Below, one piece after another: positions 17,516-25,696 of a DNA stretch of 64,000 nt. The notes beneath the pieces are model-generated. The model was not told where the DNA came from. It worked only from the letters and a program-made list of their open reading frames with translations, and did no database searches. Origin of the DNA: JBATTK01 sp049670505 (GTDB lineage Bacteria; Bacteroidota; Bacteroidia; Flavobacteriales; Flavobacteriaceae); assembly GCA_049670505.1 (NCBI GenBank), contig JBATTK010000110.1, positions 30,713-94,712 on the forward strand, written 5' to 3'. A program made the translations under genes and the position numbers. The first letter of the stretch is position 1. Every line of letters starts with the position of its first letter.

Positions 17516-19858
17516 TTAATTCCTAGTGTTTAAAAATTCAAAAAAACGTTGTTTGAATTCGTTGTTGCCCTGTTCCGAATTCAACAAAAAATAATATCCT
17601 AAAAAACGCTCCAATTGTATTGAATTGATCAAATAGTTATACGTAGCATTAGCTCTTGCTAATTGGGCATTTAAAAAGTTATTTTGTGCATCCAATAGCT
17701 GCACAATGTTTACGGCACCATTAGAATAGGAAGCTTGGTTAAGTTCCAAGGCTTCCTTGGCGGTTTCCTCGGAAATTTTCGAAAGTTGTATATTGGAAAG
17801 CTGGTTCACCAGATTCAATACCCCATTACGGACATTGACTGCAATGGCCAGTTCTGTGTTTTCCTTGTTGATTTCCAGTTGTTCTTTTTGGATGATAGCC
17901 GTTTGCCTATTGATATTGGTCTGATTCTGATTAATAATAGGAATGGAAAGATTGAGCCCTACATTGTAAGAGTTGTCCACCAGGGCAAAACCTTGAGGGG
18001 CGGTACTTCCTGCCCCGGACCTATTAAAGTTCTGATTGTATTGCCCTTGTAAGGCCAAGGTCGGCAAAAACCTGCCATAGCTGTTTAGTTTAATGTTCCT
18101 TTCCGTAGCATCCAAATTATAACCCAAAGATTTCAACTCCGGCGCATTCGTATAGGCTTCCTCGATCAAAAAATCGATAAAGGGTTCCCGTAAGGAAGGG
18201 TCGTCCAAGAGATTAACGATCTCGGCATAATTATACTGTTCAAAAATACCTTCGTTCAAAGCTACGTCCTCAACGTCTATCTCCAGATTTGTAGGATTGT
18301 TCAATACCTGATTTAACGCTATAAACCCTTGCTCCAGTTGATTGATCGCTTCTATCATAGACTGCGTATTCTGGGCCATTTCACTTCTAAACCGCAACAA
18401 ATCCGATTTGCCCGCCTGGCCGGCCTCAAAATTTTGCTCCGCTATTTTTAGGTTTGCTTTGGTAAGTTTCAGATTTTGTACTTGAATCTGTGTATTTCGT
18501 TTAAGAATCAAGGTATTGAAATATGCATTGGAAGCGTCAAAAATAAGATCCAGTTCCGCCGCATTAAAAATTTCTTCCTGCGCCTTTTGCAGATTTCTTT
18601 GAACCGCAATATTGGCGTTGGCCGTTTCAGAGAAAAGTGTCTGCTGTAAAGTAATATTCCCATCTGTAGCAAATTCCGGACTTTGTCCGTTACTTATCTC
18701 GGCCAAATTAGGGTCTACATACGTACCCGTTCCGGAAGCGGTAACAGATGGTAAGTAACTACTTTTTGCTATTTTTACATCCTGAGTGCTTAGTTCCACA
18801 TCTTTTTGGTTGAACTGCAATGATAGATTACGCTTTAACGCTTCATCAATAACGATAAGTAAATTGTATTGCTTTTCAGAGATGGCGTTCTTGAATTCCC
18901 CGACAAAATCCGTTTGGCCAATTAAACTATATTTTATGGGAACCCCTGTGGCTTGTGCTGTATTGTAATTCATGGTCAGTCTGGGCGCATAATCAATGTA
19001 TATGGGGAGATTAGCCAGTTCGGTACCCGTTACATAAGCCTCTATACCCAAGGCGATACGGCGGAAAAACTGATCGATATCTTCACTGGATTGATTCGTT
19101 GCCATAATCCCCTGTTCCACATCGTCCGTACCGTTGCTTGTAAAGGAGGGTAGTTTTTTCTGGATGAATAATTTTGCCAATTGCTTGTTTTCCGCCGGGG
19201 TAAGAAAAAAGCCTCCAGCGATATAGACGGCATCTATTCCATCTAGGTTGGTGGTAATGTCGGTAACATTTTTAAAGGGAATTAAGGTATAGGCAGCCCC
19301 TATTTCCTCCAATTCCTTATCCAAGGTTTCTTTTAAAGGGACTATGTTGGGCAGATAATCTTCTACTACGATACCTACGTTTTTAAAATCGTATAGCGCT
19401 TTAAACGTTTCAAGGTCTTCCTTATAGGACTGGGATGCAATGAGGTATGTAAAATTTTTAATCCCAGATGATTGTTTGTCCCTATCTATTTTAATAAGGT
19501 CATTGTTCACGGCCCCGAATAAAATAGTAGGTTTCCTGTGTACTTCCTGTTGGGTAATCACAATATTGTTGATAGCGCCAAAAGCCACTATCATATCAGT
19601 GTCATCATTTATAAGGGCATCGTAGTTTGCTTTTGCTTTACCCAGATCATATTGATTGACCAAGGCCTCCTTAAAAACTATTGTTGCGTCCTCTCCTACG
19701 ACCGAAGTAATTTCTTGCTGTAGTCTAACAAATAAGCCCTCGGATTCCTCCGATGAACTATCTACCAAAAAACCGATGCTGATTTCTTTAGGGGCCTGAC
19801 CAAAACCTGAAACAATTAAAAATAGAAGTAGTAGTGGCGTAAGTGGTGTTTTTTTCAT
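17516..19858 (-). CDS. Fusion of a periplasmic substrate-binding domain with a TolC-type outer-membrane channel
   Basis: 780 residues. After a signal peptide (MKKTPLTPLLLLFLIVSGFG) come about 290 residues that read as a type I periplasmic binding fold: KEISIGFLVDSSSEESEGLFVRLQQEI, DTDMIVAFGAINNIVITQQ, RKPTILFGAVNN, NVGIVVEDYLPN, DGIDAVYIAGGFFLTPAENKQLAKLF, resembling the ABC_sub_bind/leucine-binding group. From about residue 335 it becomes a TolC/OEP protein with two coiled-coil repeats (IVIDEALKRNLSLQFNQKDVEL...; ELKSLGYNLDATERNIKLNSYGRFLPTLALQGQYNQNF; KEALELNQASYSNGAVNIVQLLDAQNNFLNAQLARANATYNYL). A normal TolC is about 450 residues. The fused domain may sense or gather substrate on the periplasmic side of the tripartite pump. 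Confidence 0.9.
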   Translation of the reverse strand: MKKTPLTPLLLLFLIVSGFGQAPKEISIGFLVDSSSEESEGLFVRLQQEITSVVGEDATIVFKEALVNQYDLGKAKANYDALINDDTDMIVAFGAINNIVITQQEVHRKPTILFGAVNNDLIKIDRDKQSSGIKNFTYLIASQSYKEDLETFKALYDFKNVGIVVEDYLPNIVPLKETLDKELEEIGAAYTLIPFKNVTDITTNLDGIDAVYIAGGFFLTPAENKQLAKLFIQKKLPSFTSNGTDDVEQGIMATNQSSEDIDQFFRRIALGIEAYVTGTELANLPIYIDYAPRLTMNYNTAQATGVPIKYSLIGQTDFVGEFKNAISEKQYNLLIVIDEALKRNLSLQFNQKDVELSTQDVKIAKSSYLPSVTASGTGTYVDPNLAEISNGQSPEFATDGNITLQQTLFSETANANIAVQRNLQKAQEEIFNAAELDLIFDASNAYFNTLILKRNTQIQVQNLKLTKANLKIAEQNFEAGQAGKSDLLRFRSEMAQNTQSMIEAINQLEQGFIALNQVLNNPTNLEIDVEDVALNEGIFEQYNYAEIVNLLDDPSLREPFIDFLIEEAYTNAPELKSLGYNLDATERNIKLNSYGRFLPTLALQGQYNQNFNRSGAGSTAPQGFALVDNSYNVGLNLSIPIINQNQTNINRQTAIIQKEQLEINKENTELAIAVNVRNGVLNLVNQLSNIQLSKISEETAKEALELNQASYSNGAVNIVQLLDAQNNFLNAQLARANATYNYLINSIQLERFLGYYFLLNSEQGNNEFKQRFFEFLNTRN

Positions 19859-19869
19859 TTACATAAAAT

Positions 19870-20277
19870 TTACTTCCAACCTTTTCGGTCAAATACGCCC
19901 TTTAATAAATGGTCGTATGTTTTTAGATATATGGTATATTGTTCTTCGGATAAAATGGCTCTTACCTCTTTATGCTGTTTAAGGAGTAGTGCATCAAATT
20001 TAGCACGTACCTCCTCCGGGGCATACCCCTTGTCCGTATCGTCCAAGCGGGCCATTTTGTAGGAGTGGTATAAAATAATATGATAGTATTCTTCCCGGAT
20101 GTTGTCTGAAAGTCCCATATCGGTCACCCGGTTGTAGAACCAGATTTGCATACTGTCCCGTTCCTTGGCGGTAAATAACCAGACCTCTTTATCACCTTCC
20201 GTTGATTGGGTCTGACCTATGGCACTAGTAGACATACATAGACCTAATGCAATACCTGCAAATCTTAAAAGTTTCAT
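19870..20277 (-). CDS. Small secreted helical protein, first gene of the RND operon
   Basis: 135 residues with a signal peptide (MKLLRFAGIALGLCMSTSAIGQ). The mature part is Lys/Glu-rich and helical, with LTAKERDSMQIWF-like and EEVRAKFDALLLKQHKEVRAILSEEQYTIYLKTYDHLLKG segments that recall the LTxxQ repeats of CpxP/Spy-like periplasmic chaperones, although I cannot assign it to that family with certainty. It lies 11 bp before the TolC fusion. A role as periplasmic stress or metal sensor for the pump would fit, but is inference. Confidence 0.65.
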   Translation of the reverse strand: MKLLRFAGIALGLCMSTSAIGQTQSTEGDKEVWLFTAKERDSMQIWFYNRVTDMGLSDNIREEYYHIILYHSYKMARLDDTDKGYAPEEVRAKFDALLLKQHKEVRAILSEEQYTIYLKTYDHLLKGVFDRKGWK

Positions 20278-20303
20278 CCGGGGGGGTGGGTTGGTGTTCT
20301 TTT

Positions 20304-20342
20304 CAAATGTAATAAATTAAATTTGTCTTGAATTAATTCAAG
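20304..20342 (-). promoter_or_regulatory. RND operon promoter with overlapping palindromic operator
   Basis: On the minus strand TACATTTG (20311 down to 20304) is a perfect -7 element. CTTGAATTAATTCAAG (20327-20342), a perfect 16-bp palindrome, covers the -33 region. It contains TGA-N6-TCA but lies 6 bp closer to the -7 element than the sites at 21.9-44.6 kb, so it looks like a repressor operator and not an activator site. Confidence 0.6.
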
Positions 20343-20460
20343 AGTTCTTTTTTTAACAAATTGGCTTGGAATGTGCCTATACTTGGGCTTTTATAGTTTT
20401 TTCATCCATTATATCCTTGGCTTATGGGCTTTTTAGTTGGGGATGAGCAGTAGGTGTCAA

Positions 20461-20485
20461 ATAAAATAGGGCGGAAACGCCCTAT
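20461..20485 (-). terminator. Rho-independent terminator of the antiporter gene
   Basis: Arms ATAGGGCG (20466-20473) and CGCCCTAT (20478-20485) with a GAAA/TTTC tetraloop; on the minus strand the stem is followed by TTTTAT. Confidence 0.8.
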
Positions 20486-20531
20486 CTCCACATAATTTTT
20501 ATACTTTGACCGTGGTGCGGTGCGATTGATG

Positions 20532-21773
20532 CTATTTTAATTTAAGCCGTCTGATCAATTTTTCAACCGTTAATCCCTGTACAATGATTGAAAATATCAC
20601 TACAATATAAGTAACCACCAAGAATAAATCGCGCCCCATGGATTCCGTCAATCCCAAAGCCAAAGCAATGGAAATAGCACCCCTAAGGCCGCCCCATGTC
20701 ATAATGAGATTGGTATTCGGCACAAAATCCAATTTTTTCTTGAATAAATTAACCGGTAAAATAAGTGAAATGTATCTACAGATCAAGACAATAGGTATAG
20801 CCAAAACGCCTGCTATAATATAGGATGATTCTAAATCCAATACAAGAATTTCCATTCCAATGAGCACAAATAGGATGGTGTTGAGAAAAATATCGATAAG
20901 CTCCCAAAACTTGTCCACGTAGTCTTCGGTCAATTTTGACATGGCCATTTCCCTTGTTTTGTTACCACCTACGATCAATCCCGCTACAACCATCGCAAGT
21001 GGTGCCGAGACATGAAGATGTGTGGCCAATACGGTTCCTGTCATTACGGTAGCCAAAGTGATGATCACCTCAATATTGTAATCGTCTATTTTTTTCATCA
21101 TTCTATAGGTGAACCATCCTAAAAAAGCACCTAAAAGTAAGCCACCAAAAACCTCAACAACGAACAGTTCAAGAATATCAGTTATTGAAAAACCATTTTC
21201 AGAACCACTTGCCATACCAAAAATGGTTAAAAAGATAACGACCCCAACACCGTCGTTAAAGAGGGATTCGCCAACGATTTTGATTTCCAATTTTTTGGGA
21301 GCCCCCGCTTTTTTTAAAATGCCCAATACGGCTATGGGATCAGTAGGTGAGATAAGCGCACCAAAAAGAAGACAGTAAATAAAATCGACATTGAGACCAA
21401 TACCTTTAAATGCAAAGTAAACGGAAACACCTATCAAGAAGGTAGATGCCAAGACGCCAAAAGTGGCAAAAACCAGAACCGGCCAGCGTTGCTCTTTCAG
21501 TTTTTGAAGATCCGTATGCAAGGCACCTGCAAACAACAAGAAACTTAGCATAATGTCCAATAAGACAGTCTTAAAGTCAATCTGGGTAATTATAAAGCGT
21601 TCAGCTTTCAGCAGGGTGTCATCTATATAACTAAGTGCAAATACAGCTACGGTAAAGAAAATCGTGATAACGGTAAGGCCAATCGTACTGGGTAATTTGA
21701 TGAATCTCACGTTGATGTAGCCAAACATGGCTGAAACGAATACTAATACACTGGTAATAATAAAATAATCCAT
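20532..21773 (-). CDS. Cation:proton antiporter (CPA1/NhaP-type)
   Basis: 413 residues with about 12 membrane helices. ALISPTDPIAVLGILKKAG (about residues 141-159) and VGESLFNDGVGVVIFL (about 167-182) are the conserved CPA1 helices, the second containing the ion-binding Asn-Asp pair. VTWGGLRGAIS-like TWGGLRGAISIALAL lies near the C-terminus. It lacks a long cytoplasmic tail. It exchanges Na+ or K+ for H+ across the inner membrane. A TGA-N6-TCA dyad at 21923-21934 lies about 150 bp upstream and could serve this gene, but the -7 match in this direction is weak. The gene ends at a clear terminator. Confidence 0.9.
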   Translation of the reverse strand: MDYFIITSVLVFVSAMFGYINVRFIKLPSTIGLTVITIFFTVAVFALSYIDDTLLKAERFIITQIDFKTVLLDIMLSFLLFAGALHTDLQKLKEQRWPVLVFATFGVLASTFLIGVSVYFAFKGIGLNVDFIYCLLFGALISPTDPIAVLGILKKAGAPKKLEIKIVGESLFNDGVGVVIFLTIFGMASGSENGFSITDILELFVVEVFGGLLLGAFLGWFTYRMMKKIDDYNIEVIITLATVMTGTVLATHLHVSAPLAMVVAGLIVGGNKTREMAMSKLTEDYVDKFWELIDIFLNTILFVLIGMEILVLDLESSYIIAGVLAIPIVLICRYISLILPVNLFKKKLDFVPNTNLIMTWGGLRGAISIALALGLTESMGRDLFLVVTYIVVIFSIIVQGLTVEKLIRRLKLK

Positions 21774-21918
21774 ACGATTTAAAAATGTTAAAGTATTTTA
21801 AATAAAATAGCAATGCAAGGGAAAAGACACATTAATTTTTATAAATCTTAACCATAAAATATGTGGGCAGACGATACGAGTGGATAAAGACCACGACTAT
21901 TAAAAACAAAAAAACTCC

Positions 21919-21965
21919 AAACTGATATAGGTCAGTTTACACCTGCACAGAATATTGTATTTTAA
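21919..21965 (+). promoter_or_regulatory. TGA-N6-TCA dyad, possibly bidirectional
   Basis: AAACTGATATAGGTCAGTTT (21919-21938) has 7-bp perfect arms around six bases. On the plus strand TATTTTAA begins at 21958, exactly 35 bp after the dyad TGA. On the minus strand TAGTCGTG lies at the same offset (21899). Both -7 matches are 6 of 8. Downstream on the plus strand there is no ORF before a terminator at 22147. Confidence 0.6.
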
Positions 21966-21969
21966 AGGC

Positions 21970-22175
21970 ATAATTAATCATGACATAGTTCTTTGAAAGA
22001 ATGGGTTTTTAGGTCGCAACCCTAAAAATCTATGATAAGGGAAGAAGTTAAGATACCATTTTGTCCATTTGGCACTGAAAGGGTTTGGCAATAAACCACA
22101 GCAGAATCATTATAAGGGGCAATCCGGTAGCATAACATCTTCTTGGAACCGGGACATTTGGGTGTCCCGGTTTCT
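21970..22175 (+). ncRNA. Candidate small RNA between a dyad promoter and a terminator
   Basis: About 200 nt without an open reading frame (early ATGs meet stops within three codons), starting near the expected initiation point of the 21923-21934 dyad promoter and ending in a strong hairpin. It contains an internal 8-bp stem, TTTTTAGG (22006-22013) with CCTAAAAA (22021-22028). No known RNA family is recognised. Inferred only from layout. Confidence 0.35.
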
Positions 22176-22177
22176 TT
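22147..22177 (+). terminator. Orphan rho-independent terminator
   Basis: Perfect 10-bp arms AACCGGGACA (22147-22156) and TGTCCCGGTT (22163-22172), a six-base loop, then TCTTT. It ends no annotated gene: the nearest upstream gene on this strand is over 9 kb away. That is the reason to suspect a small transcript. Confidence 0.65.
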
Positions 22178-22333
22178 AAACAATACATGGAAAGCATTGG
22201 TCTATAGCGTTGCATAATACTATAGGTCATAGTGAAGTTCGATAAATTTTTTATAAAGATTGGCTTCTACATCGTTTTATCAATAAAGAGGTATAGAAGA
22301 CAGGTCAATATAGCATAGATAAAAACACTTCAT

Positions 22334-22370
22334 AGGAAACAAGAGGTCTTAGTTTCCTGTTTCTGTTTTG
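22334..22370 (+). terminator. Second orphan terminator-like hairpin
   Basis: AGGAAAC (22334-22340) and GTTTCCT (22352-22358) enclose an 11-nt loop that contains a further AAG/CTT pairing; GTTTCTGTTTTG follows. It lies about 65 bp before the DUF302 gene, again with no coding gene in front of it. Confidence 0.45.
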
Positions 22371-22422
22371 TGGAATAGGGATATGGCATTGCTCATGAGG
22401 GTTATTATATATAAAACGGACC

Positions 22423-22812
22423 ATGGATTATTATTTTAGCACTATACTGGAAAATCTGGAATTTGATAAGGCCGTCCTTAGGGTAGGGGAAGCCTTAAAA
22501 AAAGAGGGTTTTGGTGTGCTCACCGAAATTGATATGAAAGCTACCTTTAAGAAAAAGTTGGAGGTGGAATTTTACAACTATAAAATTTTAGGTGCCTGCA
22601 ATCCAAACTTTGCCCATAAGGCCCTGCTGGTTGAAGATAAAGTAGGCACTATGCTTCCCTGTAATATCATTGTACAGGAGAAAAAACCGGGAATCATAGA
22701 AGTTTCCGCCGTAAACCCCATCGCATCCATGCAAGCCGTGAGAAACCGCTCCTTGATAAAAGTGGCCCATGAAGTGCAAGATAGGCTCAAGAAAGTAATC
22801 GCAGCCCTGTAA
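22423..22812 (+). CDS. DUF302 protein
   Basis: 129 residues with the DUF302 pattern: FDKAVLRVGEALKKEGFGVLTEIDMKATFKKKLEVEFYNYKILGACNPNFAHKALLVEDKVGTMLPCNIIVQEKKPGIIEVSAVNPIASM. The ILGACNP and LPCNI segments are the family's hallmarks, with Cys residues at about 59 and 80. No signal peptide, so cytoplasmic. DUF302 genes commonly accompany sulfur, thiol or hypoxia genes; the biochemical function is not known. It precedes the dyad-controlled flavin reductase operon, separated by its own end and a promoter. Confidence 0.88.
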   Translation: MDYYFSTILENLEFDKAVLRVGEALKKEGFGVLTEIDMKATFKKKLEVEFYNYKILGACNPNFAHKALLVEDKVGTMLPCNIIVQEKKPGIIEVSAVNPIASMQAVRNRSLIKVAHEVQDRLKKVIAAL

Positions 22813-22818
22813 GGCCTT

Positions 22819-22863
22819 ACTGATATATATCAGTTGATCCTTGGTTGTGCTTCCGTACATTTG
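22819..22863 (+). promoter_or_regulatory. Dyad promoter of the flavin reductase-RNR operon
   Basis: ACTGATATATATCAGT (22819-22834) is a perfect 16-bp palindrome. TACATTTG, a full match to the -7 consensus, begins at 22856, exactly 35 bp after the T of TGA. A TTG at 22834-22836 gives 19-bp spacing. Initiation would fall near 22868, 20 nt before the ATG at 22888 and 41.5 bp from the dyad centre. Confidence 0.8.
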
Positions 22864-22887
22864 AGCCTAACTATTGGAGTGCTATAG

Positions 22888-23499
22888 ATGGAAAAGCAAT
22901 TGACAGATTTTTTCGTTCCCCTAACCATGGAAACCCCTATATGGAACCATTTCTTTATGGTGGCTCCCATGATAATAGTGGGTACCAAAGAAGGGAACGG
23001 TTACGATCTTGCCCCAAAGCATATGGCCACCCCCCTAGGGAATTCCAACTATTTTGGCTTTGTATGCACACATAACCATTCTACCTACCATAATATTAAA
23101 AAAACCGGAGAGTTTACGGTAAGTTTTCCATTGCCGGATCAAATACTCTTGGCGTCTTTGAGTGCCTCGCCAAGGTGCCAGGACATACAAAAGACCAAAG
23201 GTATTGTGAGGGCATTACCTACGATCAAAGCGACCACCATAGATGCCCTCTTTGTTGAGAATTCGTATTTGTATCTGGAATGTGTGTTGTACAAGATCAT
23301 TGATGGATTTGATGCGTATAGTATCATCACGGGGAAGGTGAAGACTGCATTTGTCCATAAGGATTATATAAGGGTTTCCGATAAAGATGAACAGCAACAG
23401 ATCAACCAACACCCTCTATTGACCTATATAGCCGAAGGACGTTTCGCCTCCATTACCAAAACGTTCAATTTCCCATTTCCAAAAGGGTTTAAGCGATGA
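22888..23499 (+). CDS. Flavin reductase-like FMN-binding protein
   Basis: 203 residues with the split-barrel flavin reductase layout: PMIIVGTKEGNGYDLAPKHMATPLGNSNYFGFVCTHNHSTYHNIKKTGEFTVSFP, then LSASPRCQ and a C-terminal strand with VLYKIIDGFDAYSIITGKV. The conserved H-S-T-Y-xN-I-K-T-GEF block binds FMN. Such proteins reduce flavin with NAD(P)H or act as FMN-dependent oxidoreductases. It opens a four-gene operon: it overlaps the M20 gene by four bases, and DUF1611 and class II RNR follow. A dyad promoter lies 25-69 bp upstream. Confidence 0.87.
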   Translation: MEKQLTDFFVPLTMETPIWNHFFMVAPMIIVGTKEGNGYDLAPKHMATPLGNSNYFGFVCTHNHSTYHNIKKTGEFTVSFPLPDQILLASLSASPRCQDIQKTKGIVRALPTIKATTIDALFVENSYLYLECVLYKIIDGFDAYSIITGKVKTAFVHKDYIRVSDKDEQQQINQHPLLTYIAEGRFASITKTFNFPFPKGFKR

Positions 23500-24671
23500 T
23501 CGAACCTAGGGAAATAGCAACGGACGTTCGAGCGTTTTTAAAATCCCACCAAGAAAAAATGCTACGCTTTCTTGGAAATTTGGTTACGATGGAAACACCA
23601 TCAAAAGCAATAGCTCCGCAATATCAAATTCTTGGGTTTTTAAAAGATGAATTGGAAGCCATAGGATATATGGTACTACACGTTCCAGGTGTACATACAG
23701 GGGGCTATCTCTACGCTAGGCCTAAAAATAGGGACAAAAACCTTCCCTTTCAACTATTGATCGGGCATTGTGATACCGTTTGGCCAACAGATACAATAAA
23801 GGAAATGCCCCTGACCTTCACGGGAGGCAAGATGAGGGGGCCGGGAATATATGATATGAAAGCAGGTCTGACCCAGTTATATTTTGCCTTGCTGACCATT
23901 AAGGCAATGCAACTATCTACAAAAGTGACCCCAATAGTTTTAATCAACTCCGATGAGGAGATCGGTAGTAAAGAATCTTCCAATGCAATCAAAAGGTTGG
24001 CCAAAATAGCCGACCGTGCGTATGTTCTGGAACCGCCACTTGGGCTGGAAGGAAGTTTAAAGACGGCAAGAAAAGGATTGGGACGGTTCACAATTACTGT
24101 TAAGGGAAAAGCTGCCCATGCCGGTCTAGATCCTTCCAAGGGGGCCAATGCCATTGTGGAATTATCGCATCAGATCCAAAGCTTATATGCCATGAACGAT
24201 CTGGAGAGAGGTATAACCGTTAATGTAGGTATGATCGAGGGGGGTATTTCTCCGAACGTGGTAGCCCCAAAAAGTAAAGCGGTCATAGATGTTAGAATAT
24301 TGAATGCGGTAGATGGCGAATATATAAGCGGAAAAATTATGGGGTTAAAACCGTATCTGGAGGATGTGGAACTGCATATTTCCGGAGGTATTGGCAGGCC
24401 TCCGATGCAGCGAACCGTCCGCAACCGGAAATTGTGGGAAATGGCCAAACGCCAAGGACAATATTTGGGAATTGAATTGGAAGAAGCAACGGCAGGCGGT
24501 GGCTCCGATGCCAATACTACAAGTCTGTTCACCGCAACACTTGATGGCCTTGGTACGCCCGGTGATGGCGCACACGCTACCTTCGAATACATCCTGCATA
24601 ACAGACTTATAGAAAGAACGGCCTTGTTGATCTTGTTATTGTTGGCGGAACCTCTAAATAAAAAATTATGA
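23496..24671 (+). CDS. M20-family metallopeptidase (glutamate carboxypeptidase-like)
   Basis: 391 residues. Zinc and catalytic positions of M20/CPG2 enzymes are all visible: IGHCDTVWP (His, Asp), GPGIYDMKAG (bridging Asp), INSDEEIGS (catalytic Glu and metal Glu), AYVLEPP (metal Glu) and GDGAHATFEYI (last His). The dimerisation/lid domain occupies about residues 195-305. No signal peptide, so a cytoplasmic amidohydrolase acting on N-acyl amino acids, dipeptides or related amides. It overlaps its neighbours on both sides by four bases, tying it to flavin reductase and DUF1611. Confidence 0.9.
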   Translation: MIEPREIATDVRAFLKSHQEKMLRFLGNLVTMETPSKAIAPQYQILGFLKDELEAIGYMVLHVPGVHTGGYLYARPKNRDKNLPFQLLIGHCDTVWPTDTIKEMPLTFTGGKMRGPGIYDMKAGLTQLYFALLTIKAMQLSTKVTPIVLINSDEEIGSKESSNAIKRLAKIADRAYVLEPPLGLEGSLKTARKGLGRFTITVKGKAAHAGLDPSKGANAIVELSHQIQSLYAMNDLERGITVNVGMIEGGISPNVVAPKSKAVIDVRILNAVDGEYISGKIMGLKPYLEDVELHISGGIGRPPMQRTVRNRKLWEMAKRQGQYLGIELEEATAGGGSDANTTSLFTATLDGLGTPGDGAHATFEYILHNRLIERTALLILLLLAEPLNKKL

Positions 24672-25687
24672 ACCATACCTATATCCATGCTTCCCTGACC
24701 CGTATATCTGATCTTGCAGAAAAAGAGTTTACGCTAAAAAAACTACCAAAGGACCAATGGGAAACCGGGGATTATGTGGCTTGTAAAATTGTAGACCCTG
24801 GGAGTACAAGCCTGCAAATAGAACTGGCCAACGGAAGAATGCGGGGCGTAATAGGAGGCGAGTCCGTTTTAGGTGCTTTAGGGGAGCGTTTTGCTACATT
24901 AGAAGCCACGGGAACTTGGCGGAATGTGGGCGATGACCTAAAAATGACCATCTTAACGGGAGCGGGACTGATGGGAAAATTAACTTCCAAATCCGTTTTC
25001 TTGCCCAAAATGATGAAGGTGATCTACTCTGGCCATGTGATGCGGGACGAAAAAAAATTGACCATGGAGAGTTTTGTGGAACAGGTAAATATAGTTCCGT
25101 TCAACACCCCGATAATACTCTTTGTGGGCACTTCCATGTCTGCGGGTAAGACCACTTCGGCCAGAATCGTGACCAATTTGTTCAAACGGGCAGGGTATAA
25201 GGTGGTGGGTGCCAAATTAACCGGGGCAGGACGTTTTAAGGATATTTTGGCCATTAAGGATGTGGGTGCCGATGCCGTAATGGATTTTGTGGACGTAGGC
25301 CTCCCTTCTTCCATTTGTCCCAAGGACAAGTTCAAAGTTAAATTACAGCAATTGCTAAGTAAGATCGCACAACAGGAGGCAGATGTTGCCATCATGGAAA
25401 TCGGGGCATCGCCCTTGGAACCGTATAATGGTGATATGGCCATTAATATGATCAGGGAACATATAAAGTGTATCATTTTAAGCGCTTCCGACCCCTATGC
25501 CGTCCATGGACTAATGAAAGCCTTTGATATTGCTCCCGATATCGTAACCGGAGTAGCCGTTAATACGCTTGCGGGAAGGAGACTGGTAGAAGAACTCTGT
25601 AAAGTCAAGGCATTGAACCTGATTGATGCTACGACTACCAAGGCGCTGAAACAAATTTTGTCAACGAAAATAGGGTTTACACTTTAA
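24668..25687 (+). CDS. DUF1611-like P-loop protein
   Basis: 339 residues. A P-loop GTSMSAGKTT (about 154-163) follows an N-terminal domain of about 140 residues, as in DUF1611 proteins, whose loop reads GTDxxxGK. Further conserved strands are GADAVMDFVDVGLPSS, DVAIMEIGASPLEPYNGDMAI and IKCIILSASDPYAVHG. DUF1611 proteins are often found beside dipeptide epimerases or amidases and are thought to be ATP-dependent acylases or ligases for amino-acid derivatives. The overlap with an M20 peptidase fits that theme. A precise reaction cannot be given. Confidence 0.72.
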   Translation: MNHTYIHASLTRISDLAEKEFTLKKLPKDQWETGDYVACKIVDPGSTSLQIELANGRMRGVIGGESVLGALGERFATLEATGTWRNVGDDLKMTILTGAGLMGKLTSKSVFLPKMMKVIYSGHVMRDEKKLTMESFVEQVNIVPFNTPIILFVGTSMSAGKTTSARIVTNLFKRAGYKVVGAKLTGAGRFKDILAIKDVGADAVMDFVDVGLPSSICPKDKFKVKLQQLLSKIAQQEADVAIMEIGASPLEPYNGDMAINMIREHIKCIILSASDPYAVHGLMKAFDIAPDIVTGVAVNTLAGRRLVEELCKVKALNLIDATTTKALKQILSTKIGFTL

Positions 25688-25696
25688 AAGGATGTC

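Noticed and set aside
20327..20342. Palindrome as a fourteenth member of the activator dyad family
   Set aside because: It has the TGA-N6-TCA core but is 29 bp, not 35 bp, from the perfect -7 element, so it overlaps the -33 region; kept as a repressor-type site.
22201..22260. TATAGGTCATAG as another activator site for DUF302
   Set aside because: Only the right half-site is present, no -7 element lies at 35 bp, and DUF302 begins 160 bp further.
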